DNA of 64,000 nucleotides from Rhodobacter sp. (GTDB lineage: Bacteria; Pseudomonadota; Alphaproteobacteria; Rhodobacterales; Rhodobacteraceae), in assembly GCA_027487575.1 (NCBI GenBank), contig JAIYDJ010000062.1, positions 62,001-126,000 on the forward strand, in the 5' to 3' direction. The position numbers were made by a program, and so were the translations under genes. Positions 44,388 through 52,907 of the stretch are shown here, one piece after another. Under the pieces are notes generated by a model. It searched no databases and was not told the DNA's origin. It saw only the letters and a program-made list of their open reading frames with translations. Within the stretch, counting starts at the first letter, position 1; the number at the start of each line of letters is the position of its first letter.

Positions 44388-44969
44388 TCAGACTCCCCCG
44401 ATCGAAACAAGCAGCAGCGTCACCACAAAACCGGCGGCGAAGAGCGTGCCCACCAGCCCGGCGAACACCGACCCCAGCGACGTAAAGCCGTGCAGTTCGG
44501 CAATGAAGTTGGTGGCAAGCCACAGCATCAATCCAAGACCGAGAAGCCCCAGCAGATCGGCCAAGGGAGGCAGCGCCAATTCCAGCACGATCTGCACCAC
44601 CTGCACCAGCATCAGGATCACCTGAACCCAAGTCAGCAGCAGCAGCGCGTCGGAAAAACTGCCTTTGCCGCCCGCCAGTTGGCCGACGCGCGCCATCAGT
44701 TGCGCGAAGATCAGCATGACGATGCCCTGGGTCGCCGCCAACCCGATCGGGCGCGACAACACCTGCTGGATCGCCGCATCGGTCCCGGCCGGTGACAGCC
44801 GAAGGGCGATGACGGACAACAGGCTGGAACCGACGATGACGAACCCGAAGGCCAGCCAGCGCACCGAGTTCGGCAAACGCATCGCCATCAGCGCCCGCGC
44901 CCCGCCGCGCGGGTTCTGCACTGTGAAACGGGCCGCCTGCAACAGGCCTGACAGCGTTCCGTCGATCAT
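44388..44969 (-). CDS. Yip1 family membrane protein (second of a tandem pair)
   Basis: A 193-residue integral membrane protein: a polar N-terminus (M-I-D-G-T-L-S-G-L-L-Q-A-A-R-F-T-V-Q-N-P-R) and about five hydrophobic segments, ending V-T-L-L-L-V-S-I-G-G-V. The layout and P-R-G-G-A-R-A-L start fit the bacterial Yip1 family. Start at 44969 overlaps the stop of the upstream Yip1-like gene (ATGA); the track start is unsupported. Located between sufD and sufS, so it is co-expressed with Fe-S assembly. Function unknown. Confidence 0.78.
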   Translation of the reverse strand: MIDGTLSGLLQAARFTVQNPRGGARALMAMRLPNSVRWLAFGFVIVGSSLLSVIALRLSPAGTDAAIQQVLSRPIGLAATQGIVMLIFAQLMARVGQLAGGKGSFSDALLLLTWVQVILMLVQVVQIVLELALPPLADLLGLLGLGLMLWLATNFIAELHGFTSLGSVFAGLVGTLFAAGFVVTLLLVSIGGV

Positions 44970-45439
44970 GTCCGCACTCCCGCCAGCATCCTTGCCCACA
45001 GATAGAAGAACCCGCCAAGGACCACGGCCCCCACGACCGACACCTGCAGGCCGTGCCCCAGAAACCCGACCGCCAGACCATGCAGCAGCAAAAGTGGCGT
45101 CAGGCACAAAAACGCCCAGAACAGCGCAACCCGCGCCGCGTAGCCGCTGATGCGCATCCCGAAGCCGCGCAGCACGATCTGGCTCAACGCCGCCAGCCCA
45201 TAAAGAACAAGCGGCAGCACAAAGACCAGCCCCAGCAACGCCGCACCCAGCCGCGCCTCCAGCGGAATTTCGGGGGCAAGGTGGGCCTCGCGGGCAAGTC
45301 TGGGCCATTGCGCAACGAACAGCAGGAACGATGCGCCCATGACGGCGGCAACTGCGGCACCTTCGCCCTGCCCCAGCTTGGCCTGCACAAGACCCGCCGG
45401 ATCGCGCCAGCCGCGCAGAATGTCTGGCACCAGTCCCAT
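44966..45439 (-). CDS. Yip1-like membrane protein (first of a tandem pair)
   Basis: A 157-residue protein with a short N-terminal segment (D-I-L-R-G-W-R-D-P-A-G-L-V) and four or five hydrophobic helices, including G-L-V-F-V-L-P-L-V-L-Y-G-L-A-A-L and V-V-G-A-V-V-L-G-G-F-F-Y. It resembles the following Yip1-type gene in layout, so the pair may be ancient paralogues or two halves of one complex. It abuts the sufD stop exactly and overlaps the next gene, so translation is tightly coupled. No catalytic motif. Confidence 0.72.
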   Translation of the reverse strand: MGLVPDILRGWRDPAGLVQAKLGQGEGAAVAAVMGASFLLFVAQWPRLAREAHLAPEIPLEARLGAALLGLVFVLPLVLYGLAALSQIVLRGFGMRISGYAARVALFWAFLCLTPLLLLHGLAVGFLGHGLQVSVVGAVVLGGFFYLWARMLAGVRT

Positions 45440-46720
45440 TCAGGCGCCATGCCCCGCTAGCCAGCTTTCCAGTCGGCTGCGGATGTCTTCGGCCAGCGCC
45501 TCGTCGGCGATTTCCGAAATCGCTTCGGCCAGAAAGGCCAGGACCAGCAGCGCCTGCGCCGCCTTCAGGGACACGCCGCGCGACCGCAGATAGAACAGCG
45601 CGGTTTCGTCAATGGCACCCGAGGTCGATCCATGGCTGCACTTGACGTCGTCTGCATAGATTTCCAGTTCGGGCTTGGCCAGAAACTGGCTGTCGTCATC
45701 CAGCAGCAAGGCTTGGCTGATCTGGTATCCGTCCGTTTTCTGCGCGCCGGGCTTGACCAGGATCTTGCCCTGAAACACGCCCACCGCGCCGTTCTTCAGG
45801 ACTTTCTTGAAGACCTGACGGCTTTCGCACCGCAGCCCCTGATGCGTCACGAACACCGTGTCGTCATGATGAAAGGCCCCGTCCCCCAACGCCGCACCTG
45901 CCAGATGTGCCACGGCGTCGTCGCCCACCAGTTCAAGCACCGCCTCGTTGCGGGTCAGGATACCATTGGCCGTCATGGTGAAGCTCTTGAACATCGCGCC
46001 CGATGCCAGCCGCGCAAAGATATGGGTCAGGGTCCGGGGGTCATGGTCGCGGCCCTGCGTGCGGATATGGTGAAACCGCGCGCCGGCCGACACCTCCACC
46101 TCCATCACGCTGCAAGACCGGGCGGCAACTGTACCGGATTCCAGAAGAGTCAGTTCCGCCCCGGCGTCAAGGTGGATGCAATGGTGCAGCATCGCGTCGG
46201 AAGTCTCTGAGTTCCGGGTATAAACAATCGAGACGGGTCTTGCGGCCTGTCCGGTCACCCGGATCAGCACGCCGTCAGTTGCAAAGGCCGTGTTGATCGC
46301 CGCCAGCGGTCGCTGCACCGGCGTCTGGCCCCGCGCTTCGAGACTGCCGTAAAGATCCTGCGCCCAGGACATATCAACGGCTTCGGACAGGCGCGCAATC
46401 TCGACCCCGGACAGTGTCAGGTCGTCTGATGCTTCGGCATCGAATACCCCATCCACGAACACGATCTTCAACTGGTCGATCCCGCCAAAGGGCGCGGGTT
46501 CGTTTTCGGCATCTGCTGAACGCGCCGCGTAAGGCGTTGCAACTGCGTTCAGATCGGCGGGATCGGTGTAGCGCCAGTATTCATCGCGACGACCCGGCAG
46601 CCCCATCGCGCGCACCCGGGCCAATGCCGAAGCGCGGGCCGGATCAAAGCCGTCAGGGACCACAAGGCTTGCCAGCCGCGCGTCAAGCGCATCCTGCTTG
46701 GGGCGGGCCACAGACATCAC
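45440..46720 (-). CDS. sufD: Fe-S cluster assembly protein SufD
   Basis: A 426-residue scaffold subunit of the SufBC2D complex. The N-terminal helical region (R-M-G-L-P-G-R-R-D-E-Y-W-R-Y-T) leads to the right-handed beta-helix core. The C-terminal part has the family motif D-D-V-K-C-S-H-G-S-T-S-G-A-I-D-E-T-A-L-F-Y-L-R-S-R-G, including the conserved His that with SufB builds the nascent cluster. Start overlaps the sufC stop. The following Yip1-like gene starts one base after the stop. Confidence 0.95.
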   Translation of the reverse strand: MMSVARPKQDALDARLASLVVPDGFDPARASALARVRAMGLPGRRDEYWRYTDPADLNAVATPYAARSADAENEPAPFGGIDQLKIVFVDGVFDAEASDDLTLSGVEIARLSEAVDMSWAQDLYGSLEARGQTPVQRPLAAINTAFATDGVLIRVTGQAARPVSIVYTRNSETSDAMLHHCIHLDAGAELTLLESGTVAARSCSVMEVEVSAGARFHHIRTQGRDHDPRTLTHIFARLASGAMFKSFTMTANGILTRNEAVLELVGDDAVAHLAGAALGDGAFHHDDTVFVTHQGLRCESRQVFKKVLKNGAVGVFQGKILVKPGAQKTDGYQISQALLLDDDSQFLAKPELEIYADDVKCSHGSTSGAIDETALFYLRSRGVSLKAAQALLVLAFLAEAISEIADEALAEDIRSRLESWLAGHGA

Positions 46721-47472
46721 GCCGCCCCTGCCAGAAGATCGGCATAGCCGTTGTTTTCAACCTGCAGCGCCAGATCGGGGCCACCCGACCGGATGATCCG
46801 ACCTGCCGCCATGATATGAACGACATCAGGTGCGATATGGTCCAGAAGTCTTTGATAATGCGTTATAACCAGAAAAGACCGCCCTGCCCCGCGCAGCGCG
46901 TTGACCCCGTCGGCTACCAGTTTCATCGCATCCACGTCCAACCCGCTGTCGGTTTCATCCAGAATGCACATCCGGGGTTCCAGCATGGCCATCTGCAGAA
47001 TCTCGTTGCGCTTTTTCTCGCCACCCGAAAAGCCGACATTGACCGGACGTTTCAGCATGTCTGCGTCGATCTTCAGACCCTTGGCCTTTTCCCGCACAAG
47101 CTTCAGGAAATCACCCGCCGAAATCTCTCGCTCTCCACGCAGTTTGCGCTGCGAATTCAGGGCTGTGCGCAGGAAAGTCATGTTGCCCACACCGGGAATT
47201 TCGACCGGATACTGGAACGCCAGAAACAGACCTGCCGCAGCACGCTGTTCCGGTTCCATGCCGAGAAGGTCCACGTCGTCCAGCGTCGCGGTTCCCTCGG
47301 TGACGGTGTACCCACCCCGGCCCGACAGCACATAGGACAGCGTCGATTTGCCCGACCCGTTCGGCCCCATGATGGCATGCACTTCGCCCGGCCCGATGGC
47401 CAGATCGACGCCGCGCAGGATCTGCTTGTCTTCTTCCTCAAGCTTGACGTGCAGGTTACTGATATTCAACAT
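46717..47472 (-). CDS. sufC: Fe-S cluster assembly ATPase SufC
   Basis: A 251-residue ABC-type ATPase that binds SufB and SufD. It has Walker A G-P-N-G-S-G-K-S-T, the Q-loop F-Q-Y-P, the signature G-F-S-G-G-E-K-K-R-N-E and Walker B C-I-L-D-E-T-D-S-G-L-D, then V-I-T-H-Y. A good ribosome site, TAGGAGAATAAA, precedes the ATG at 47472, unlike the overlapping neighbours, so SufC may be translated independently. The gap to the upstream gene is 17 bases. Confidence 0.96.
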   Translation of the reverse strand: MLNISNLHVKLEEEDKQILRGVDLAIGPGEVHAIMGPNGSGKSTLSYVLSGRGGYTVTEGTATLDDVDLLGMEPEQRAAAGLFLAFQYPVEIPGVGNMTFLRTALNSQRKLRGEREISAGDFLKLVREKAKGLKIDADMLKRPVNVGFSGGEKKRNEILQMAMLEPRMCILDETDSGLDVDAMKLVADGVNALRGAGRSFLVITHYQRLLDHIAPDVVHIMAAGRIIRSGGPDLALQVENNGYADLLAGAA

Positions 47473-47489
47473 TTTATTCTCCTAGGCCC

Positions 47490-48086
47490 TTACAGGGGAC
47501 TCAGATGGCTGGTCACGATCAGCGACAGGCGGTCCATCGGGACCATTCCGGGGATCAGGTCGAAACGGGCCATGCGTCCCGTCATGTATGGTTTGCCGAG
47601 GATGGCTTCGGCCTCGTGGTAGGGTGCGCGGTCGATATAGTCGTCGACGAGAACCGTCACAGGCTTTGTCGTGCGCAGCGCCACGGTCAAGAGACAGGCC
47701 AACCGGAACCGCCCGTCGATCAGCACCGCGTCCGGTGGCAGAAAGTCCGGATGGTCCCAGATCGCCTGAACATAACCCGGCCACAGCCGAAAGGCTGCTT
47801 CGCCGGTTGGATGGCCCCATTTCCGGGTCGGTCCGATGTCGGCATGGTGCAGCAGGGGCATCGAGGCAGGCGGGTGGTCGACGAACCAGGTTTGCAGCCG
47901 GGCGATCCAGTCAGCGTCGCTTTCGACGGTTTGGATGCGCTTGTCGGGCAGTTCGGCGGCCAGAACCGTCGACCCGCCGGAGCCATACTCCAGAATCACG
48001 GCGGACCGCTGATAAAGGTCCGCCAGAACGGCGGCCTCGGCTTCGGGCATGGTCAGCCCGGGCCGGATATCGGAGTGGTGCGTCAC
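47490..48086 (-). CDS. Class I SAM-dependent methyltransferase-like protein in the suf operon
   Basis: A 198-residue protein with the opening of a Rossmann methyltransferase: V-I-L-E-Y-G-S-G-G-S-T-V-L-A-A-E-L (motif I) and R-I-Q-T-V-E-S-D-A-D-W (motif II, acidic residue for SAM ribose), later D-A-V-L-I-D-G-R-F-R-L-A (motif IV-like). No partner domain. It overlaps the FkbM-type gene by four bases and precedes sufC by 17. The substrate is unknown. The catalytic status is uncertain because methyltransferase folds have many non-enzyme relatives. The upstream start at 48086 fits the coupling; an alternative ATG lies 12 codons in. Confidence 0.72.
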   Translation of the reverse strand: MTHHSDIRPGLTMPEAEAAVLADLYQRSAVILEYGSGGSTVLAAELPDKRIQTVESDADWIARLQTWFVDHPPASMPLLHHADIGPTRKWGHPTGEAAFRLWPGYVQAIWDHPDFLPPDAVLIDGRFRLACLLTVALRTTKPVTVLVDDYIDRAPYHEAEAILGKPYMTGRMARFDLIPGMVPMDRLSLIVTSHLSPL

Positions 48087-48982
48087 GCGGGTGTTTCCCC
48101 ACCACTGCGCAGTTCGTCGGGCAGTGTATCCACATACTCCGCTGCCATGCGCGCCGGGACAACCTTGCGCCGGGCCAGTTCATCGAGGCAATGCAGCACA
48201 AGGGTGTGGCTGTCGAACACCGAAGACCCCAGAATGCACAGATGCGCCAGTTGCACATCGGTGTAGTCTGCGATCCGGCCCAGATCGCGCAGATAGATCG
48301 CATCGCCGTCGATCAATTGATCGCGGACCTTGCGGTGGTTCAACCGGTCCATCTGCGAATTGCGCAGCGGCTTTCCGTTGTTGAACGACAGCCGGTGCAG
48401 CACAAAACCCTGCCTGCGCAACTCGTTGTCGACGTTTCCCATCATCGGCTCGTCCGCATAAAGCGGGAAGTAGCGCAGTTCGACGATGACGGCCATGGCC
48501 TGCTTCAGGCTTGTCTCGCCGCCACGGAACACATCGTACTCGCCGCCCTGAATGTCGATCTTCAACAGGTCGAACACACCGATCTGCGGCTGTTCATCCA
48601 GCGCCACGGTGTCGAATTCGATCCGTTCATCGATCTGCGCCCAGCGTTTGCCCGCCACAACCCGAAAGCCGGGCTCGTAGGGTTCATAGACGGACGTAAA
48701 CCCATGGGAACGATAGACTTTCAGCTCTTTCCGGCTGCCATCCCCCACTGCGAAGGGAAAGTAGGTCTCGCGATCGGACTTGCGTTCGGCAAGGGCCGCA
48801 AAGGCGATGGGTTGCGGCTCGAACCCCACCACGTCGCAGGCCCCCGACCGCAGCAGATCCTTGTAGGGCGGGTCGCCCGTCATCGGGTTTGCGCCCACAT
48901 CGACGATCCGGGTGCGCCGGGACAGCGGCAACCGCGCCAGCAGGAACTTCAGCGGTTCCGCAACCCGATGCCCCGGTTTCAT
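48083..48982 (-). CDS. FkbM family methyltransferase in the suf operon
   Basis: A 299-residue protein starting [11 protein letters not shown] at ATG 48982, whose first bases overlap the sufB stop. It carries the SAM-binding start [12 protein letters not shown], then V-V-G-F-E-P-Q-P, and the FkbM hallmark [17 protein letters not shown] near residue 152. FkbM members methylate sugars or polyketide hydroxyls, but many are uncharacterised. The track ORF extends into sufB without reason. Its place between sufB and the next methyltransferase-like gene is unusual. Confidence 0.82.
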   Translation of the reverse strand: MKPGHRVAEPLKFLLARLPLSRRTRIVDVGANPMTGDPPYKDLLRSGACDVVGFEPQPIAFAALAERKSDRETYFPFAVGDGSRKELKVYRSHGFTSVYEPYEPGFRVVAGKRWAQIDERIEFDTVALDEQPQIGVFDLLKIDIQGGEYDVFRGGETSLKQAMAVIVELRYFPLYADEPMMGNVDNELRRQGFVLHRLSFNNGKPLRNSQMDRLNHRKVRDQLIDGDAIYLRDLGRIADYTDVQLAHLCILGSSVFDSHTLVLHCLDELARRKVVPARMAAEYVDTLPDELRSGGETPA

Positions 48983-50487
48983 CCCACCGATCCTTCCAGC
49001 GAGATCGCGACAAGGCTTTGCGCCTCCATCGCGAATTCCATCGGCAGCGCCTGCAGCACCTCGCGGCAGAACCCGTTGACGACCAGCGCCACAGCCTCCT
49101 CTTCCGACATGCCGCGCGACCGGCAGTAGAACAGCTGGTCCTCGTCGACCTTCGAGGTCGTCGCCTCGTGTTCCACGCGGGACGAGGTGTTGCGCACCTC
49201 GATGTAGGGTACGGTATGCGCGCCGCAATTCTCGCCGATCAGCAGGCTGTCGCACTGGGTATAGTTGCGCGATTCCAGAGCCTTGGGATGCATGCTTACC
49301 AGGCCGCGGTAGGTGTTCTGAGCCTTGCCAGCGCTGATCCCCTTGGACACGATCCGGCTTTTCGTCCGCTTGCCCAGATGCACCATCTTTGTGCCGGTGT
49401 CGGCCTGCTGGGCGTTGTTGGCGATGGCGATCGAGTAGAACTCGCCCTGGCTGTCATCGCCGCGCAGGATGCAGGACGGATACTTCCATGTGATCGCAGA
49501 CCCGGTTTCCACTTGGGTCCACATCACCTTGGCCCGCGCGCCCCGGCAATCGGCGCGCTTGGTGACGAAGTTGTAGATCCCGCCCACGCCGTTCTCGTCG
49601 CCCGGATACCAGTTCTGCACGGTCGAATACTTGATCTCGGCATCATCCAGCAGCACCAGTTCCACCACCGCCGCATGCAACTGGTTGGTGTCACGCTTGG
49701 GGGCGGTGCAGCCTTCCAGATAGCTGACGTAGGACCCTTTGTCGGCGATGATCAGAGTGCGTTCAAACTGGCCGGTGTTTTCGGCGTTGATCCGGAAATA
49801 GGTCGACAGCTCCATCGGGCAGCGCACGCCCGGCGGGATGTAGACGAAAGACCCGTCGGTGAAGACCGCGCAGTTCAGCGTGGCAAAGAAGTTGTCCGAC
49901 GGGGGCACGACGGTGCCAAGATACTGCCGCACCAGATCGGGATATTCCCGGATCGCCTCGGAGATCGAACAGAAGATCACGCCGGCCTTGGCAAGTTCCG
50001 CCTTGAAGGTCGTGCCGACGCTGACGCTGTCGAACACCGCATCCACAGCAACGCGCCGCTCGCCTTCCGGGGCCTCGACTCCGGCCAGCAGCATCTGCTC
50101 TTTCAGCGGGATTCCCAGTTTTTCATACGTCGCCAACAGCTTGGGGTCGACTTCTGACAGGTCCTTGGGCTTGACGGCCATGCTTTTGGGTTTGGCGTAG
50201 TAGTACTGGTCCTGATAGTCGATGACCGGATAGTTGACCATCGCCCAGGTCGGCTCGACCATCTTGACCCAGCGGCGGTAGGCCGCCAGACGCCAGTCCA
50301 GCAGCCAGTCCGGCTCGGCGTTCTTGGAAGAGATAAGCCTGACGATGTCTTCGGACAGGCCTTTCGGCGCATAGTCCATCTCGATGTCGGTGTTCCAGCC
50401 GTACTTGTAGCTGCCCGACATGGCATTCACGGTTTCGATCGTCTCCCGATCGACGCCGTCGCGCACTTCCAGATCAACCACGTTCAT
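48979..50487 (-). CDS. sufB: Fe-S cluster assembly protein SufB
   Basis: A 502-residue scaffold subunit where the cluster is built. Characteristic are Y-K-Y-G-W-N-T-D-I near residue 27, [22 protein letters not shown] near residue 208, the sulfur-accepting region with C-T-A-P, and the C-terminal [16 protein letters not shown]. Length matches SufB of other bacteria. A gap of 15 bases separates it from the upstream cysteine desulfurase; downstream it overlaps the FkbM gene. Confidence 0.96.
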   Translation of the reverse strand: MNVVDLEVRDGVDRETIETVNAMSGSYKYGWNTDIEMDYAPKGLSEDIVRLISSKNAEPDWLLDWRLAAYRRWVKMVEPTWAMVNYPVIDYQDQYYYAKPKSMAVKPKDLSEVDPKLLATYEKLGIPLKEQMLLAGVEAPEGERRVAVDAVFDSVSVGTTFKAELAKAGVIFCSISEAIREYPDLVRQYLGTVVPPSDNFFATLNCAVFTDGSFVYIPPGVRCPMELSTYFRINAENTGQFERTLIIADKGSYVSYLEGCTAPKRDTNQLHAAVVELVLLDDAEIKYSTVQNWYPGDENGVGGIYNFVTKRADCRGARAKVMWTQVETGSAITWKYPSCILRGDDSQGEFYSIAIANNAQQADTGTKMVHLGKRTKSRIVSKGISAGKAQNTYRGLVSMHPKALESRNYTQCDSLLIGENCGAHTVPYIEVRNTSSRVEHEATTSKVDEDQLFYCRSRGMSEEEAVALVVNGFCREVLQALPMEFAMEAQSLVAISLEGSVG

Positions 50488-50502
50488 GCCGCACCCTTTC
50501 CA

Positions 50503-51549
50503 TCACGCAACCCGCGCAAGGATGCGCCGGTAGTCCCTTGCCCAGGCCTCGGCGAAACGCAGCACGTCCCGCTCGGTCACCCCCGGACCCAAGGACAGCC
50601 GGATCGCCTGCGCCGCCTGTCCTTCGTCATATCCCATCGCGCGCAACACCCGGGACGCGCGCACCTTGCCACTGGAACAGGCCGATCCCGCGGAAATCGC
50701 AAAGCCCGCAAGGTCTGCCGCCATCACCTGGCTTTCGCCCTTCCACCCCCGAGCGATCACCGAAAGCGTGTTCGGCAACCGGTCCATCCCATTCCCGACA
50801 GAAATAGTGTCTAATCCAAAAGACGACAATGCGCTTTCTAGAATATTTCTAACTTGCGCCACGGCATCCCAGACGCCATGGGCCAGATCGCGCGCCGCGG
50901 CTTCCGCCGCCGCCCCGAAGCCGGCAATGCCGATCAGGTTCTCGGTGCCCGCCCGCCGACCCATTTCCTGCCCGCCGCCGCGCATCTGTGCCGCCACATC
51001 GACGCCCCGCCGGGCGACCAGCGCGCCGATGCCCTTCGGCCCACCAAGCTTGTGCGCCGAGATCAGGCCCATCTCGCAACCCAGCCAGTTGAATGCGACC
51101 GGCAGCTTGCCAAAGGCCTGCGTCAGGTCCGACACGGCCAGCCCCGGCGGCAGCGGTTGCACCACGCCGGTTTCCGAATTCGCCATCTGCAGCGCCGTGC
51201 GCCCGGGGTCGGTCACAGCCACCCTGCCCTGCGGGTCCACCGGCAAAACCGCATCGCACCACGCAAGCACCGCCTCGTGTTCCACAGCGGCACACTCCAA
51301 CCCCCGCCCGGCGCAGGCCAGCGCGGCGGCTTCGGTGGCCCCGGAGGTGAAAATGATCTCGGCCCCATCGGCCCCCAACGCCTGCGCGACCTGCGCGCGG
51401 GCCCGTTCGATCAGCGCCTTCGCAGCCCGCCCTTCGGCATGGACCGAAGACGGATTGCCCATCACATCCATCGCCGCCAGCATGGCCGCCCGCGCTTCGG
51501 GGCGCAGCGGGGTGGTGGCGTTCCAGTCCAGATAGACCCGGTCCTTCAT
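50503..51549 (-). CDS. NifS/IscS-type cysteine desulfurase
   Basis: A 348-residue PLP enzyme of group I. It starts V-Y-L-D-W-N-A-T-T-P-L-R, has the Schiff-base Lys in S-A-H-K-L-G-G-P-K-G near residue 188 and the mobile catalytic Cys loop I-S-A-G-S-A-C-S-S-G-K near residue 306. Start ATG 51549; the track extension overlaps the extragenic repeat. It is the second gene of the operon after iscR. A group I enzyme with SUF genes, plus sufS at the other end, gives two sulfur donors for one scaffold. Confidence 0.92.
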   Translation of the reverse strand: MKDRVYLDWNATTPLRPEARAAMLAAMDVMGNPSSVHAEGRAAKALIERARAQVAQALGADGAEIIFTSGATEAAALACAGRGLECAAVEHEAVLAWCDAVLPVDPQGRVAVTDPGRTALQMANSETGVVQPLPPGLAVSDLTQAFGKLPVAFNWLGCEMGLISAHKLGGPKGIGALVARRGVDVAAQMRGGGQEMGRRAGTENLIGIAGFGAAAEAAARDLAHGVWDAVAQVRNILESALSSFGLDTISVGNGMDRLPNTLSVIARGWKGESQVMAADLAGFAISAGSACSSGKVRASRVLRAMGYDEGQAAQAIRLSLGPGVTERDVLRFAEAWARDYRRILARVA

Positions 51550-51612
51550 TCTTCTCTGTCCAAATATCCCGGGGGGCAAGGGGGCAGCGCCCCCTGAATT
51601 TTCGCAGAAAAT
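51549..51612 (-). repeat. Extragenic GC-rich repeat, copy 2 (between iscR and the desulfurase)
   Basis: Plus-strand sequence CAAATATCCCGGGGGG, followed by GGGGGCAGCGCCCCC (a tight hairpin) and ATTTTCGCAGAAAAT (another small palindrome). It shares the CAAATATCCC core and G/C arms with the element at 38286-38340. Lying inside the operon, it could attenuate or stabilise the iscR part of the transcript. The first base overlaps the desulfurase start codon. Confidence 0.55.
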
Positions 51613-51619
51613 TCGCCCT

Positions 51620-52093
51620 TCATTCCTCGTCCACCACGCGGAACAAGTCCGGCACCGCGGGACAGGGATGCATCTCGTTGCGCACCACGTCCGATAGCCG
51701 GGTCTGGTGCAGGAACACATAGACCTGCGCCGACAGCCCTTCCCACAGCCGGTTGGTCAGCAGTTGCGCGCGTGTGCCCGATGCCCCTCCGCTCGCCCCC
51801 GCCCCGGTGTGCAGCGCATCGACGGTTTCCTCGACGGCCTGCATCACTTCGGAAATCCGGATCGCATCCGGGCTGCGCGACAGACGATACCCCCCGCCCG
51901 GGCCCCGCACCGCCTCGACCAGACCGGCGCGGCGCAGCTTGACGAAAAGCTGTTCCAGATAGGGCAGGCTGATGTCCTGGCGTTTTGCCACGGCGGCCAG
52001 CGATTTCAGGTCTTCCCCGCCTGCCCCGGCCTCGGCCAGCGCAAGATCGGCCAGAGCCACCATCGCATAGCGGCCTTTGGTTGACAGTTTCAT
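51620..52093 (-). CDS. iscR: Rrf2-family regulator IscR (atypical, lacks the three cluster cysteines)
   Basis: A 157-residue Rrf2 regulator: M-K-L-S-T-K-G-R-Y-A-M-V-A-L-A-D-L-A, HTH with Q-D-I-S-L-P-Y-L-E-Q-L-F, wing G-P-G-G-G-Y-R-L. In E. coli IscR, Cys92/98/104 bind a [2Fe-2S] cluster. Here that segment reads H-T-G-A-G-A-S-G-G-A-S-G with no Cys, and the only Cys is near residue 144 (M-H-P-C-P). Rhodobacter sphaeroides IscR is known to lack the usual cysteines and to bind a cluster differently. Start at 52093, not the track start. It heads the SUF operon and its promoter overlaps a palindrome. Confidence 0.9.
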   Translation of the reverse strand: MKLSTKGRYAMVALADLALAEAGAGGEDLKSLAAVAKRQDISLPYLEQLFVKLRRAGLVEAVRGPGGGYRLSRSPDAIRISEVMQAVEETVDALHTGAGASGGASGTRAQLLTNRLWEGLSAQVYVFLHQTRLSDVVRNEMHPCPAVPDLFRVVDEE

Positions 52094-52175
52094 CGGATCA
52101 TTCCTGCCATATCCATTGACGCACCGGCCCCTACCGCTTAATTCACAAGCCAGTCTTCTGGAAGGCAACCGCCTC

Positions 52176-52190
52176 TTAGAATGGTTCTAG
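52176..52190. promoter_or_regulatory. Palindromic operator in the iscR promoter (iron-box type)
   Basis: TTAGAA-TGG-TTCTAG, an almost perfect dyad, resembles the Irr/ICE-type (TTAGAA-N3-TTCTAA) and related iron boxes of alphaproteobacteria. It covers the deduced -10 of the minus-strand promoter. Candidate binders are Irr or IscR; sequence does not decide. Confidence 0.6.
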
Positions 52191-52212
52191 ATTAGCCAAG
52201 CGAAGTCGTCAA
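52184..52212 (-). promoter_or_regulatory. Sigma-70-type promoter of the iscR-suf operon
   Basis: On the minus strand TTGACG (52212-52207) and TAGAAC (52189-52184) are 17 bases apart. The -10 lies in the palindrome, so a bound repressor would block polymerase. The distance to the iscR ATG leaves an untranslated leader of about 85 bases. Confidence 0.55.
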
Positions 52213-52247
52213 CAATTCGCTGCGGCAGGAAAGACAGGCGCGAACAC

Positions 52248-52907
52248 ATGCCCGAAGTTATTTTCGCCGGTCCGGAAGGCCGTATCGAAGGCCGCTATCA
52301 TCCCCAGAAAGAGCGTGACGCGCCGATTGCCATCATCCTGCACCCGCATCCGCAGTATGGCGGAACGATGAACAACAAGGTGGTGTATAACCTGCATTAC
52401 GCGTTCTACAACCTCGGCTTCACGGTCATGCGCTTCAACTTTCGCGGGGTCGGACGCAGCCAGGGCGAGTATGACCTCGGGATCGGAGAGCTTTCCGATG
52501 CGGCGTCGGCGCTGGACTATCTGCAGTCGATGAACCCCAACGCCAAGCATTGCTGGGTGGCCGGGTTTTCCTTCGGCGCCTGGATCGGGATGCAGTTGCT
52601 GATGCGCCGCCCCGAGATCACCGGTTTCATTTCGGTCGCGCCGCCTGCGAACCTGTACGATTTCAGCTTCCTTGCCCCCTGCCCCTCGTCCGGTCTGATC
52701 ATCAACGGTACGGCCGACAAGGTGGCCCCGCCGAAAGACACGGTCAACCTCGTGAACAAGCTGCACGAACAGAAGGGCATCACGATCACCCACACGACGA
52801 TCGAAGGGGCCGATCACTTCTTCAAGGATGACGAATTGCACATGAAGCCGATGATCGACACGGTTTCGGGCTATGTGAAGCGGCGTTTGTCAGAGGTTTC
52901 GCGATGA
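52248..52907 (+). CDS. Alpha/beta hydrolase
   Basis: A 219-residue single-domain hydrolase. The oxyanion region L-H-P-H-P-Q-Y-G-G-T-M-N-N-K-V is near residue 31, the nucleophile elbow A-G-F-S-F-G-A-W near residue 105, the acid in N-G-T-A-D-K-V-A-P and the His in E-G-A-D-H-F-F-K. This H-P-H-P subfamily is common in proteobacteria; substrate unknown. It is divergent from iscR and shares the intergenic palindrome, so it may respond to iron as well. It overlaps the next gene by four bases. Confidence 0.87.
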   Translation: MPEVIFAGPEGRIEGRYHPQKERDAPIAIILHPHPQYGGTMNNKVVYNLHYAFYNLGFTVMRFNFRGVGRSQGEYDLGIGELSDAASALDYLQSMNPNAKHCWVAGFSFGAWIGMQLLMRRPEITGFISVAPPANLYDFSFLAPCPSSGLIINGTADKVAPPKDTVNLVNKLHEQKGITITHTTIEGADHFFKDDELHMKPMIDTVSGYVKRRLSEVSR

